A stretch of DNA of 64,000 nt, from the NCBI GenBank assembly GCA_034189165.1, contig JAXHVN010000013.1, forward strand, positions 1-64,000, written 5' to 3'. The translations under genes and the position numbers were made by a program. Positions within the stretch are counted from its first letter, which is position 1, and every line of letters begins with the position of its first letter. Shown piece by piece: positions 27,388-38,285 of this stretch. This stretch comes from JAASSS01 sp021767745. Lineage in GTDB: Bacteria; Pseudomonadota; Gammaproteobacteria; UBA5335. Below the pieces are notes generated by a model that ran no database searches, had not been told where the DNA came from, and saw nothing but the letters and a program-made list of their open reading frames with translations.

Positions 27388-28616
27388 ACCGGCGCAGCGT
27401 GTGCAGGCGCGGCGCGGCGCTCGGCCTGACGGCGCTGGCCCTCGCGGTCGGACTGGTGCTGGCGTTCGGCGACGGTCCGGGCTCGTTCGGCGGCGCGCTC
27501 GGTGGGCCGTCGGCGGGTTCGGGCGAGGGCGGGCAGATCGACCTCAGCCGACTCGGTCAGACGCTCGACCTGACCGGCTACGCCCGCGCGCAGGCACCGG
27601 CCGCGCTGCAGTTTCCGCGCGATCATGGCCCGCATCCGGCCTTCGGCAGTGAGTGGTGGTATTACACCGGCAACCTCGTGGCGGCGGACGGGCGCCGGTT
27701 CGGTTTCGAGCTCACCTTCTTTCGTGTCTCGCTGGCGCCGCCCTCGGCGGCGGCGGGGCAGGCCTCGGCCTTCGCGACGCATCAGGTCTATATGGCGCAC
27801 CTGGCGATCACGGACGTGGCCGGGCGCCGCTTCGAGGCCGTCGAGCGCTTCGAGCGCCCGGTGCTCGGGCTGGCCGGCGCGCAGGCCGAGCCCTTCCGTG
27901 TGTGGCTGCGTGACTGGCAGGCACGGGCGCTGCCCGCCGCCTCGCGGGTGTCCGGGTCACCCTTCCCGCTGCAGTTGCAGGCCGCGCAGGATGGGCTCGG
28001 CATCGATCTGCGGCTGGAGAACGACCGGCCGCCGGTGCTGCAGGGCGAGCGTGGTCTCAGCCGCAAGGGCGCGGCGCCGGGCGATGCGTCCTACTACTAC
28101 TCCTACACCCGGCTGCGGGCGCGCGGCACGCTGCGGCTGGGGCAGGCGCAGTTCGCTGTGCAGGGGCTGGCGTGGATGGATCGGGAGTGGAGCACGACCG
28201 CCCTCGGCGCGCAGCGCATTGGCTGGGACTGGTTCGCGCTGCAGCTCGACGACGGTGCCGATCTCATGTTCTGCCGCATCCGCCGCGCGGACGGGGCGGC
28301 CAACCCGTTCGACTACGGCGTCTGGGTGCGGCCGGATGGCAGCTATCGCGTGCTGGCCGCCGACGAGGTGCAGCTCGCGGTGACCGATCACTGGCGCAGC
28401 CCCGCCACCGGCGTGCGCTATCCGGCCGCCTGGCGGCTCACGGTGGGCCCGGCCGCGGCCCGGCTGACCGTGCGCCCGCTGCTGGCCGGGCAGGAACTGG
28501 ATCTGGCGGTGCGTTATTGGGAAGGTGCCGTGACGACCACGGGCACCGTGGCCGGGCGGCCGGTGGCCGGTCATGGCTACGTCGAGCTGACGGGCTACGA
28601 TGCAGCGGCGGAGTGA
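27384..28616 (+). CDS. AttH-like secreted lipocalin-fold protein (CrtC/hydroxyneurosporene-synthase family)
   Basis: 410 aa. A hydrophobic N-terminus (residues ~11-30) acts as signal or anchor. The rest is the AttH/carotenoid 1,2-hydratase two-domain lipocalin fold with FGSEWWYYTGNL, the family motif, then FELTFFRVS, YYYSYTRLRARG and the MDREWS block. Family members are partners of AttE/F/G-type ABC systems. No carotenoid genes are near, so a ligand-binding or lipid-handling role beside the FtsX permease is more likely than carotenoid hydration. The start overlaps the permease stop (ATGA). Confidence 0.88.
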   Translation: MNRRSVCRRGAALGLTALALAVGLVLAFGDGPGSFGGALGGPSAGSGEGGQIDLSRLGQTLDLTGYARAQAPAALQFPRDHGPHPAFGSEWWYYTGNLVAADGRRFGFELTFFRVSLAPPSAAAGQASAFATHQVYMAHLAITDVAGRRFEAVERFERPVLGLAGAQAEPFRVWLRDWQARALPAASRVSGSPFPLQLQAAQDGLGIDLRLENDRPPVLQGERGLSRKGAAPGDASYYYSYTRLRARGTLRLGQAQFAVQGLAWMDREWSTTALGAQRIGWDWFALQLDDGADLMFCRIRRADGAANPFDYGVWVRPDGSYRVLAADEVQLAVTDHWRSPATGVRYPAAWRLTVGPAAARLTVRPLLAGQELDLAVRYWEGAVTTTGTVAGRPVAGHGYVELTGYDAAAE

Positions 28617-28699
28617 GGCTGGCCCCCGCGGCGAGCGAGGGCCTGCCGCCGGGCTGGCCGCTGCGCCCTCGCCGATGGTCCGCTCCTGCGCCGGACGCT

Positions 28700-28727
28700 T
28701 TGACCGGCCGGGGCCACGGTGTAGAAT
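28700..28727 (+). promoter_or_regulatory. Promoter of tRNA-Ala
   Basis: TTGACC (28700-28705), a 16-base spacer, then TAGAAT (28722-28727). The following discriminator is GC-rich (CGCCGGCC), as in stable-RNA promoters under stringent control. Transcription should begin about 35 bases before the tRNA. Confidence 0.75.
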
Positions 28728-28769
28728 CGCCGGCCTGACACGGCGCAGACTTGGGTCCGCCGAACGTCT

Positions 28770-28845
<76 letters not shown>

Positions 28846-28892
28846 CATTCCCGTCCGCAAGCCCGAGGTTGCCGCGCCTGGGCTTGCGCTAT

Positions 28893-28917
28893 AAAGGCGC
28901 CTTGAAGGCGCCTTTTT
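28893..28917 (+). terminator. Rho-independent terminator after tRNA-Ala
   Basis: AAAGGCGCC, loop TTGAA, GGCGCCTTT with a T5 run overlapping the arm end. It lies 47 bases after the tRNA. On the other strand it follows the gene ending at 28987 and could serve that gene too. Confidence 0.85.
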
Positions 28918-28986
28918 CGTGCCCGTGACCGCCGCCGATCGTGCCGGTGGGGGGCGCTACGGCCGGCGTGCCGGCCGGCCGGGCGC

Positions 28987-29253
28987 TCAGCCCTCGTCGC
29001 GGCTGATGAGCTTGGAGAACATGCTGTCCGGCTCGTAGAGCAGCGCCAGCCGGCGCTCGTCGAACTCGGCGAAGAACTCGTCCCAGGAGATCTCCTCCAG
29101 CGCGTCGTGGTCGGAGTTCGGCGCCTCGGGGAACATGATGCGGACGATACCCGCATCATCCTGCGTGTGGGTGCGCCGCACGGCGGCGGGCCTGCCGCCC
29201 TTGTCCTCGGCCCATTTGCGGATGGTGGCGTGATCGGTGGTGGTCTCTGCCAT
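28987..29253 (-). CDS. Conserved small acidic protein of unknown function
   Basis: 88 aa, no signal peptide or membrane segment. The N-terminal half has TTTDHATIRKWAEDKGGRPAAV (cut to DHATIRKWAEDKGGRP) and the C-terminal half EEISWDEFFAEFDERRLALLY. This pairing recurs in a proteobacterial family often mislabelled as a glycan branching enzyme; it is far too short for that. The family's real role is unknown. The start at 29253 has AAGAGG upstream; a longer reading to 29334 adds a non-conserved segment. It lies convergent with the tRNA and shares its terminator region. Confidence 0.72.
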   Translation of the reverse strand: MAETTTDHATIRKWAEDKGGRPAAVRRTHTQDDAGIVRIMFPEAPNSDHDALEEISWDEFFAEFDERRLALLYEPDSMFSKLISRDEG

Positions 29254-29427
29254 GCGTGCCTCTTGCTGGGAACGGGCCCTGACGGCCCGGATCGGCCATT
29301 GGGGCAGCGTCGGCCGCCGCAGGTTCCCCGGCACGAGGCACTGCCATGAACTTCCAGGCCCGATGCGCCTCTACTACGGACGTGCCCGCCGCGTCGAGCG
29401 TGGCCATTCCAGCCGAGACCGAACCTC

Positions 29428-29898
29428 ATGGATGAAGCACTTTCCGCCGCGGAGCGCCAGCGCCGACGCGATGCCATCACGCGCATGGATCGGCTGGCCT
29501 GGCTGCTGGACGATGCCATCCGCATACCGGTCCTGAACCGGCGGATCGGTCTCGACGGGCTGCTCGGTCTGCTGCCGGTCGGCGGCGATGCGTTGGGCGC
29601 GGTGCTCTCGGCGCGACTGTTGTGGGAAGGCTGGCGTCTCGGTGCGCCGCGACGTCTGCAGTTGCGGATGCTCGCGAACATCGGCATCGACTTCGGTATC
29701 GGCGTCATTCCGGTGCTGGGCGATCTGTTCGACTTCTACTGGAAGGTCAACCGCCGCAACGAGGCCCTGCTGCGGGACTGGCTGGAACGGACCGCTGGGG
29801 CGATGCCGGCCCGCGGGGCCGGTCATCGCGCCCGCAATGCCTGGCTTCTGGGCCTGCTGGCGCTGGGCGTGGTGAGCGGGATTCTGCTGGCCGTCTGA
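29428..29898 (+). CDS. DUF4112 membrane protein
   Basis: 156-aa protein with the DUF4112 pattern: LAWLLDDAIRIPVLNRRIGLDGLLGLLPVGGD near the N-terminus (motif GLLPVGGDALG), then the mirrored IGIDFGIGVIPVLGDLFDFYWKVNRRN block. A C-terminal transmembrane helix covers ~137-155. The two LLPVGGD/IPVLGD repeats suggest a short internal duplication. It is probably an inner-membrane protein of unknown function. It has no obvious operon partner. Confidence 0.85.
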   Translation: MDEALSAAERQRRRDAITRMDRLAWLLDDAIRIPVLNRRIGLDGLLGLLPVGGDALGAVLSARLLWEGWRLGAPRRLQLRMLANIGIDFGIGVIPVLGDLFDFYWKVNRRNEALLRDWLERTAGAMPARGAGHRARNAWLLGLLALGVVSGILLAV

Positions 29899-29982
29899 GC
29901 ACGTGACCGCCGGCGATGGCAGGCTCGTCGCTGTCGGCGCGACGGGCCGGCCATCGGCCATTACCAGAAGAGGAGAGAGCTC

Positions 29983-30459
29983 ATGCCGTTTGCATTGTCG
30001 GACATGCAACTGACCAGCGCCGCCTTCGAGCACGGCGCCGCCATCCCCAAGCGCCACGTCAAGAACGGTGAGAACCTCTCGCCGCCGCTCGCCTGGGAGC
30101 ATCCGCCGGCGAAGGCGCAGGGCTATGCCGTGATCTGCCACGATCCGGACGCCCCGCTGGTGAAGGACGCCCGCTACGGCTTCGCGCACTGGGTGCTCTA
30201 CAACCTGCCGGCCAGCACGACGGCGCTGGAGGAGGGCTGCCGCGTGGGGACCGTGGGAGCCAACGATTTCGGCGACAGCGGCTACGGTGGACCGCAGCCA
30301 CCGGCAGGCCACGGCACCCATCACTATTTCTTCTGGGTGCTGGCGCTGGACCGGGAGCTGACGCTGCCGGGCGGGCTCACGCTGTGGCAATTCCTGGAGC
30401 GGGCCGAGCCGCACGTGATCGCAATGAACCGCCTGCTGGGAACGTATCGTATCGACTGA
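29983..30459 (+). CDS. YbhB/YbcL-family PEBP protein
   Basis: 158-aa phosphatidylethanolamine-binding-protein fold. Signature motifs CHDPDAP, FAHWVLYNLP and GPQPPAGHGTHHY form the anion-binding pocket. The bacterial members are cytoplasmic or periplasmic proteins of unclear role; there is no signal peptide here. The start is supported by AGAGGAGAG. It stands alone between DUF4112 and ompW. Confidence 0.92.
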   Translation: MPFALSDMQLTSAAFEHGAAIPKRHVKNGENLSPPLAWEHPPAKAQGYAVICHDPDAPLVKDARYGFAHWVLYNLPASTTALEEGCRVGTVGANDFGDSGYGGPQPPAGHGTHHYFFWVLALDRELTLPGGLTLWQFLERAEPHVIAMNRLLGTYRID

Positions 30460-30561
30460 GCGCCGCATGACCATTCCGTGACGTCGATCAAGCCGCCGGT
30501 TCCCGCCCCCGTCTAACGTTTGCCTGTCGCAACGGGCGGCGAACAGACGCGGGAGAGAGCG

Positions 30562-31239
30562 ATGGACACGAGGCGGTGCATGCAATGGGGCGCCGGCCTG
30601 GCGATGCTCGGCGTGGCCGGCGCCGCGCTGGCCTGGGAGCAGGGCGATGTGCTTCTGCGCGCGGGGCCGGCGGCCGTCTGGCCAAACGACGACAGCGGCG
30701 AGGTCCGGCCGATCATCGGGGGCGAGGTCGAGGTGGGCGATGGCTATGCCCTCGGGTTGACCGCCGCCTACATGGTGACCGACCGCATCGGCGTGGAACT
30801 GGTGCTGGCGACACCGTTCAAGCACGATCTGGATGCCGACGGGGCGCTGGAAGCGGCGGGCGTGGACGAGGTCGGTTCCATCAAGCATCTGCCGCCGACG
30901 CTGAGCGTGCAGTACTACCCGGCGATGCCTGCCGACGTGCCCATGCAGCCCTATGCCGGCATCGGCCTGAACTACACCACGTTCTTCGACGAGGACGCCG
31001 ACCGGGATCTGGAGGCGGCCGTGGGCTCCACCGATCTGGAGCTGGATGACAGCTGGGGTCTGGCCGCGCAGGTCGGGCTGGACGTGCCGATCGGCGAGCG
31101 CTGGCTGGCCAATGTCGCGCTCTGGTATATCGACATCGATACCGAGGCGGAGCTGGCGACGGCCGGAGCCGGGCATCTGGATGTGGATGTCGACATCGAC
31201 CCGTGGGTCGGCATGATCGGCGTCGGCTACCGCTTCTGA
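30562..31239 (+). CDS. ompW: OmpW-family outer membrane protein
   Basis: 225-aa eight-stranded beta-barrel. The signal peptide (residues 1-24, cleaved after ALA) is followed by GDVLLRAGPAAVWPNDDSG, shorter than but matching the OmpW start. The loop regions are acidic (DEDADRDLEA, DVDVDIDP), as in halophile-adapted porins. FKHDL, LPPTLSVQYYP and the C-terminal VGYRF, with terminal Phe for Bam recognition, are the family landmarks. OmpW forms a narrow hydrophobic channel. Confidence 0.93.
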   Translation: MDTRRCMQWGAGLAMLGVAGAALAWEQGDVLLRAGPAAVWPNDDSGEVRPIIGGEVEVGDGYALGLTAAYMVTDRIGVELVLATPFKHDLDADGALEAAGVDEVGSIKHLPPTLSVQYYPAMPADVPMQPYAGIGLNYTTFFDEDADRDLEAAVGSTDLELDDSWGLAAQVGLDVPIGERWLANVALWYIDIDTEAELATAGAGHLDVDVDIDPWVGMIGVGYRF

Positions 31240-31246
31240 TGTCGTG

Positions 31247-31288
31247 GCGCGCCGACCGGCGGCTTGCCCAGCCGCTGCCGGTCGGCGC
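31247..31288. terminator. Bidirectional hairpin between ompW and the nitroreductase gene
   Basis: GCCGACCGGC (31251-31260) pairs perfectly with GCCGGTCGGC (31277-31286) around a 16-base loop, with further pairing outside. It fills the space between two convergent stops. There is no T-run. Confidence 0.5.
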
Positions 31289-31294
31289 CAGCGC

Positions 31295-31894
31295 CTAGGG
31301 CAGTTCCGTCAGCACGGCGTCCAGCGCCCGGCGCGGCTGGGCCTTGGGCACCGTCGCGGGATAGCCGTACCAGAACAGGCCCACCAGCCGCTCGGCCGCC
31401 GGATCCACCCCGAGCCGGGGCAGAAAGTCCGGATGACGGGTGACCTCGCCGGTCGTCCATTTCATGCCGATGCCGCGAGCCCACAGCGCCAGCGCGCAGT
31501 TCTGCATCGCGCAGCAGCACGCCGCGAAGTTTTCCTCATCGGTCACCGCATCGCGCCCGCGGTGGCTGGTGACCAGCAGCCAGCCCGGCATCTGCCGCCA
31601 GCGCTGGCGCTTCTTCTCTGCCGCGCCGGCGCCCTTGGCCGCCTCGATCAGCGTGGCATTCAGCGCAATCACGCGCTCGCGCGCCGCGGGCCCGAGCAGG
31701 TAGAACCGCCAGGGCTCGGTCAGGTGATGATTGGGCGCCCAGCAGGCCAGGGCGAGCGCCTCGCGGACGAGGCGGACCGGAGGCGGCTGCGATTGGAACA
31801 GCGGCACCGTCCGACGCGCGGGGATCAGGGCGTCGAGGACACGCCGCTGGCGGCGCAGGCGCCAGCCGGGGCGCGCAGAGGATCGGATGGGCAT
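31295..31894 (-). CDS. Nitroreductase-family FMN protein
   Basis: 199-aa flavoprotein of the nitroreductase superfamily (YdjA-like length). ARRTVPLF and LALACWAPNHHLTEPWRFYLL form the FMN-contacting start (cut to APNHHLTEPWRF). ENFAACCCAMQNCALALWARGIG is the central helix (motif QNCALALWARGIGMKW). MKWTTGEVTRHP and FWYGYP close the fold. The cysteine-rich ACCCAMQNC is unusual. The start at 31894 has a poor ribosome site, so it may lie downstream. No partner gene is nearby. Confidence 0.85.
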   Translation of the reverse strand: MPIRSSARPGWRLRRQRRVLDALIPARRTVPLFQSQPPPVRLVREALALACWAPNHHLTEPWRFYLLGPAARERVIALNATLIEAAKGAGAAEKKRQRWRQMPGWLLVTSHRGRDAVTDEENFAACCCAMQNCALALWARGIGMKWTTGEVTRHPDFLPRLGVDPAAERLVGLFWYGYPATVPKAQPRRALDAVLTELP

Positions 31895-32014
31895 GGCGGC
31901 GCGCGGAGGTGGTGTCAGCCATCGGCAAGTCTGGGCATTATGACAACCGTGGCATCATTTGCCGAACCGCGCCGCTCCGCGGCCAAGCCCGACTGGACTT
32001 TACCAGGAGTCACC

Positions 32015-32845
32015 GTGACCCACCGCCGCCCCCGGCAGCGTCTGCGCCCCATTGCCGCCTCGCTGCTCTGTCTTTCCCTGCCGCTGTGGCTGGCTGCCTG
32101 TGCCACCTCGCCGACCGGGCGCTCGCAATTGCAGCTGCTCTCCGAGCCGCAGCTGGCGGAAATGGGTGAGCAGGCCTACGCGCAGATGCGCGAGCAGGAG
32201 CAGATCAACACCGATCCGCGCGTGAATCGTTACGTCAAGTGCGTCGCCGACGCCATCGTCGAGGTGGTCGGCCCGCCCGCCGGCGGCGGCAGCTGGGACG
32301 TGACGGTGTTCGAGAACGAGGCAGCCAACGCCTTTGCCCTGCCCGGAGGCAACATCGGCGTGTTCACCGGGCTGCTGGAAGTGGCGCAGACGCAGGATCA
32401 GCTGGCCGCGGTGATCGGCCACGAGATCGGTCACGTGCTGGCCAGCCATTCCAACGAGCGTGTCTCGCAGCAGATGGTGACCCAGGTCGGCCTCGACGTG
32501 GTCAACCAGATCGCCGGCGGGCCGGGGCTCGGCCGTCAGCTCGGCATGGCGGCGCTGGGTCTGGGCGCGCAGGTGGGCGTGCTGCTGCCTTACGGGCGGC
32601 TGCAGGAGAGCGAGGCCGACCAGATCGGCCAGGAGCTGATGGCCCGCGCCGGTTTCGATCCGAGTGCCGCCGTGGACCTGTGGCGCAACATGCAGCAGGC
32701 CGGTGGCAATGCGCCGCCGGAATTTCTTTCCACCCATCCGTCCGGCGAACGCCGCATCCAGCAGCTGCAATCGCTCACCAGCGATTCCATGACGCTCTAC
32801 CGCCAGGCGCAGGCGCAGGGACGCAAGCCGAACTGCCGGCGATGA
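32015..32845 (+). CDS. M48-family zinc metalloprotease lipoprotein (LoiP/YcaL-like)
   Basis: 276-aa periplasmic M48 peptidase. A GTG at 32015, preceded by CCAGGAG, gives a classic 29-residue lipoprotein signal with lipobox LAAC; the ATG at 31940 would put a charged extension before it, so GTG is chosen. The zinc site is HEIGH at 136-140, with the third ligand in ESEAD (E198). The C-terminal THPSGERRIQQL is typical of the LoiP/YcaL/BepA relatives that degrade misfolded outer-membrane proteins. No TPR tail, so it is not BepA. Confidence 0.93.
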   Translation: MTHRRPRQRLRPIAASLLCLSLPLWLAACATSPTGRSQLQLLSEPQLAEMGEQAYAQMREQEQINTDPRVNRYVKCVADAIVEVVGPPAGGGSWDVTVFENEAANAFALPGGNIGVFTGLLEVAQTQDQLAAVIGHEIGHVLASHSNERVSQQMVTQVGLDVVNQIAGGPGLGRQLGMAALGLGAQVGVLLPYGRLQESEADQIGQELMARAGFDPSAAVDLWRNMQQAGGNAPPEFLSTHPSGERRIQQLQSLTSDSMTLYRQAQAQGRKPNCRR

Positions 32846-32931
32846 GATCGGTCCCTAGCTAGACAGGGTGCAGCGACCGGATCCGCCGTCGTGTCGCCAG
32901 GATCCTGCTGGACACAGCGCAAGGAGGGGTG

Positions 32932-33882
32932 ATGATCGAGGGGCGCAGCTTTTGCCGGCACGTGGTACAGCAGTCGCGGCTGGATGGCCATCTTCACGTC
33001 GGCTGGGACAATAGCCTGCCGCCGATCCTCGAGGTGGCACCCGGCGATGAGGTGTTCGTCGACTGTATCGATGCCTCCGGCGGGGTGCTCAACCGAAATT
33101 CGGTCGCGGCCGACATCGAGCGGCTGACCCCGGCCGTGGTCAACGCAACCACCGGCCCCATCGCCATCGCTGGCGCCCGCCCCGGTCAGACCCTGGTGGT
33201 AGAGATACTTGACTTCATGCCGGGTTGCTGGGGCTGGACGGCTCTGATTCCCGGCTTCGGCCTGCTGGCGGACGAGTTTCCCGAGCCGCGCCTGAACATC
33301 TCCCGCCTGCGCGATGGCAGCATCGACTTCGCCGACGGTCTGATCCTGCCGCTGCGTCCGTTCGCCGGCACGATGGGGCTGGCACCGGCACGTCCGGGTC
33401 GCCACGACGTGATTCCGCCCCATGCCTCGGGCGGCAACATGGACATCCGTCACCTGGTGGCCAGCACGACCCTGTACCTGCCGATCCAGGTGCCCGATGC
33501 GCTGCTCTCGGTCGGCGATACGCACGCCGCCCAGGGCGATGGCGAGGTCTGCGGTACCGCCGTCGAGGCGCCGATGGGCGTGGTGATGCGCTTCAGCCTC
33601 AGCGATCGGGGCATCAGCGCGCCGGAGTACTCCCTGCCGCCGTGCGCGAAGGCGCCCGACCCGGTCGGCTATCACGCCACCGTCGGCATGGGCAGCGACC
33701 TGCGCGAGGCGGCGCGTGATGCCGTGCGGCGCATGATCGATTGCCTGCAGTCCCGGCACGGTCTGCGAGCCGAGTGCGCCTACATGCTCTGCAGCGTCGC
33801 CGGCGACCTGTCCATCAGCGAGATCGTCAACCGGCCGAACTACCTCGTCTCGATGCAGATGCCGCTGTCCATCTTCGGCTGA
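32932..33882 (+). CDS. Acetamidase/formamidase-family protein
   Basis: 316-aa FmdA/AmdA-family amidohydrolase, the family that hydrolyses short amides to acid and ammonia. Family landmarks are HVGWDNSLPPILEVAPGD, TGPIAIAGARPGQTLVVEIL, the GGNMDIRHL block that binds the catalytic metal, and VGDTHAAQGDGEVCGTAVE. AAGGAGG at 32921-32927 precedes both GTG (32929) and ATG (32932); ATG is preferred. It lacks the C-terminal extension of fungal enzymes. No urea, amide or ABC genes adjoin it. Confidence 0.88.
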   Translation: MIEGRSFCRHVVQQSRLDGHLHVGWDNSLPPILEVAPGDEVFVDCIDASGGVLNRNSVAADIERLTPAVVNATTGPIAIAGARPGQTLVVEILDFMPGCWGWTALIPGFGLLADEFPEPRLNISRLRDGSIDFADGLILPLRPFAGTMGLAPARPGRHDVIPPHASGGNMDIRHLVASTTLYLPIQVPDALLSVGDTHAAQGDGEVCGTAVEAPMGVVMRFSLSDRGISAPEYSLPPCAKAPDPVGYHATVGMGSDLREAARDAVRRMIDCLQSRHGLRAECAYMLCSVAGDLSISEIVNRPNYLVSMQMPLSIFG

Positions 33883-33959
33883 GCCGGTGAACTTGACGGC
33901 GGCGCCACGGATCGAACCGGCCCGGGTGCATTGGCGCCGCGACAGCAAGACGGAGAACC

Positions 33960-34688
33960 ATGGCTGAAGAACAGGCGCAGCAGGTGGCGCGGGCGATCCG
34001 GGCCGCGCTGGAACACGACCGGCGGGTGGATCTGCATGATGCCGCCGTAAAGATCACCGGCATGGCCGGCGAAGTCGTCCTGGAAGGCGAGGTGGCCGAT
34101 GTCGAGGCGCTGCGTGTGGCGCGCTCGGTGGCCCTGGAGGCGGCGGATCAGTGTCGCGTGGCAGATCGCCTGCGCCGCCGGCGCACCGAGACGCTGCCGC
34201 CCGATGCCACGGCCGAGCAGGTGCTGCGCCAGCTCGCGAACGAACGCAATCTCGCCCGCTGCGGGCTGGCGGCCGAGGGTGCGCCGCAGGACTGGCGCGG
34301 CGCGCGTGATGCCAGCGCCGGCAGGATCGTGGTCGGCGCCGAGGCCGACGGCGTGGTGCGGCTGAGCGGCGAGTTGGAGAGCATGGCGCATGCCCGCCTG
34401 GCCGAGGCGCTGACCTGGTGGTGCCCTGCCGTCGCGCGGGTGCAGAACGACTTGGCCGTGGGGTCGCCGGAGGTGGATCTGGACGGTGGGCTGGCCGATT
34501 CGCTGCGCCTGATTCTGGAGCTCGATCCGCTGGTGCCGGAAGCGCAGATCGGCGCGAGGGTCAGCAACGGCGTCATCACGCTGGCCGGCCTGGTGGAGAC
34601 GCCGGCCCAGGCAGCGTTCGCCCGGCGTGACGCCTGGGCGATGAGCGGTGTGCTGGACGTCGTCGACGAATTGCGGATCGCCGATTGA
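33960..34688 (+). CDS. BON-domain protein (about three BON repeats)
   Basis: 242 aa with no signal peptide. BON-like units occur at ~8-65 (ITGMAGEVVLEGEVADVEA), ~118-172 (GVVRLSGELESMAHARLAEAL) and ~182-240 (VSNGVITLAGLVETPAQAAFA). Each has the strand-turn-strand and helix with a central glycine. BON domains bind membranes or phospholipids. Its stop overlaps the mscS start by one base, so the two are coupled; the BON protein may aid the channel. Confidence 0.85.
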   Translation: MAEEQAQQVARAIRAALEHDRRVDLHDAAVKITGMAGEVVLEGEVADVEALRVARSVALEAADQCRVADRLRRRRTETLPPDATAEQVLRQLANERNLARCGLAAEGAPQDWRGARDASAGRIVVGAEADGVVRLSGELESMAHARLAEALTWWCPAVARVQNDLAVGSPEVDLDGGLADSLRLILELDPLVPEAQIGARVSNGVITLAGLVETPAQAAFARRDAWAMSGVLDVVDELRIAD

Positions 34689-35668
34689 TGGCGACGCTGT
34701 GGCAGGTGCCGGCGGCCATGCTGCCTGGAGGGCAGCCGTCCACCGAGGCGCCGGCTGCCGACGATGCCGGCGCGCCGGCACCGCAGGCGGAGAGCTTCGC
34801 CGACATCGCGCCGCTGCTGCAGGAGACGCTCAGCGCGCTTTGGGTCGACCTCGTCTCACACCTGCCTTTCCTGGTCGCCGGAACGATCCTGCTCGGGCTG
34901 ACGTGGATCGTCGCTGCCCTCGCCTCGCGCGTACTTGCCAAGGCGTTGGCACGCTCGGATCTTCGCGGCTCGCTACAGGACCTGATCTCGCGTCTGTTCC
35001 GCATGGCCATCTGGGCGGCGGGTGTGCTGGTCGTGGCGCTGGTGGTCTTTCCGGGGCTGACGCCGGCGCGGGCGATCGGCGGCCTTGGCCTGCTGTCGAT
35101 CGCCATCGGTCTCGCCTTCAAGGACATCTTCGAGAACTTCTTCGCCGGCGTGCTGCTGCTGTGGCGCTTTCCCTTCGAGAACGGCGACTACATCGAATGC
35201 CAGGGCATCGTCGGCCAGGTCTTGAACGTCACCGTGCGCAATACGCTGATCCGCCGCATGAGCGGCGAGCTGGTCGTGGTGCCGAACTCGACGCTGTTCA
35301 AGAACCCGGTGGACGTGCTGACCGACCGCAGCATCCGGCGGGTCACCGTCATGGCCGGCGTCGCCTATGGCGAGCAGGTGCCGGCGGCCAAGCAGGTGAT
35401 CGAGCAGGCCGTGCGCAGCTGCGAGAGCGTCAATCAGGACGAGCCGGTGCAGATCTTCACCCAGGCCTTCGGCGCCAGCAGCATCGATATCGAGGTGGCC
35501 TGGTGGACCGGGGCGCGGCCGGTCGAGATCCGCCGCTCGCGCGATGAGGTGGTCACGGCCATCAAGGGCGCGCTGGACGAGGCCGGCATCGAGATTCCAT
35601 TCCCCTACCGTACGCTGGTGTTCAAGGAGCCGCTGGCGCTGAGCCGGGAGCAGGACGGCGCGGCCTGA
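34688..35668 (+). CDS. MscS-family mechanosensitive channel
   Basis: 326-aa small-conductance mechanosensitive channel subunit. A Pro/Ala-rich N-terminus (residues 1-~35) is followed by transmembrane helices at ~60-80 and ~100-125 and the pore helix TM3 (IGGLGLLSIAIGLAFKDIFENFFAG, cut to GLGLLSIAIGLAFKD). The beta domain has FPFENGDYIECQG and NTLIRRMSGELVVVPNSTLF. The C-terminal alpha-beta domain is complete. It overlaps the BON gene by one base (TGATG). It releases solutes on hypo-osmotic shock. Confidence 0.93.
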   Translation: MATLWQVPAAMLPGGQPSTEAPAADDAGAPAPQAESFADIAPLLQETLSALWVDLVSHLPFLVAGTILLGLTWIVAALASRVLAKALARSDLRGSLQDLISRLFRMAIWAAGVLVVALVVFPGLTPARAIGGLGLLSIAIGLAFKDIFENFFAGVLLLWRFPFENGDYIECQGIVGQVLNVTVRNTLIRRMSGELVVVPNSTLFKNPVDVLTDRSIRRVTVMAGVAYGEQVPAAKQVIEQAVRSCESVNQDEPVQIFTQAFGASSIDIEVAWWTGARPVEIRRSRDEVVTAIKGALDEAGIEIPFPYRTLVFKEPLALSREQDGAA

Positions 35669-35683
35669 GCGCCTCGCCGGCGG

Positions 35684-35712
35684 CTTTAAAAGCGGGCTTT
35701 ACGCCCTATCTT
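35684..35712 (+). promoter_or_regulatory. Candidate sigma-32 (heat-shock) promoter of lon
   Basis: CTTTAAA (35684-35690), 13 bases, then CCCTATCTT (35704-35712), close to the consensus CTTGAAA-N13-CCCATnT. lon is a classical heat-shock gene. The predicted leader is about 100 bases. Confidence 0.55.
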
Positions 35713-35817
35713 CGAACGCATCATCCGTGTTCGCCGGCGCACCGCCGGTCCGCACGCCACCGACGGCGCCGCCCGCCAGCAGACGGGCGCACTGCCGTCC
35801 CGTTCGATGAGAAGGCC

Positions 35818-38235
<2,418 letters not shown>

Positions 38236-38255
38236 GCAATCGACGACACCGAACG

Positions 38256-38280
38256 AAGGGGCCCGGGTGGCCCCTTTTTT
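38256..38280 (+). terminator. Rho-independent terminator of lon
   Basis: AAGGGGCC, loop CGGGT, GGCCCCTT and a T6 run, 20 bases after the lon stop. It separates lon from the chemotaxis operon. Confidence 0.92.
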
Positions 38281-38285
38281 CATCT

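Noticed and set aside
27384..28616. Carotenoid 1,2-hydratase
   Set aside because: The fold matches, but there are no carotenoid genes nearby and the gene overlaps an Att-type ABC permease, so AttH is the better call.
29254..29334. Longer N-terminus for the 88-aa small protein
   Set aside because: The extra segment is not in the family pattern and has no better ribosome site than ATG 29253.
31940..32014. ATG start 25 codons upstream of the M48 protease
   Set aside because: It would place charged residues before the lipoprotein signal; the GTG at 32015 has a ribosome site and a full signal with lipobox.
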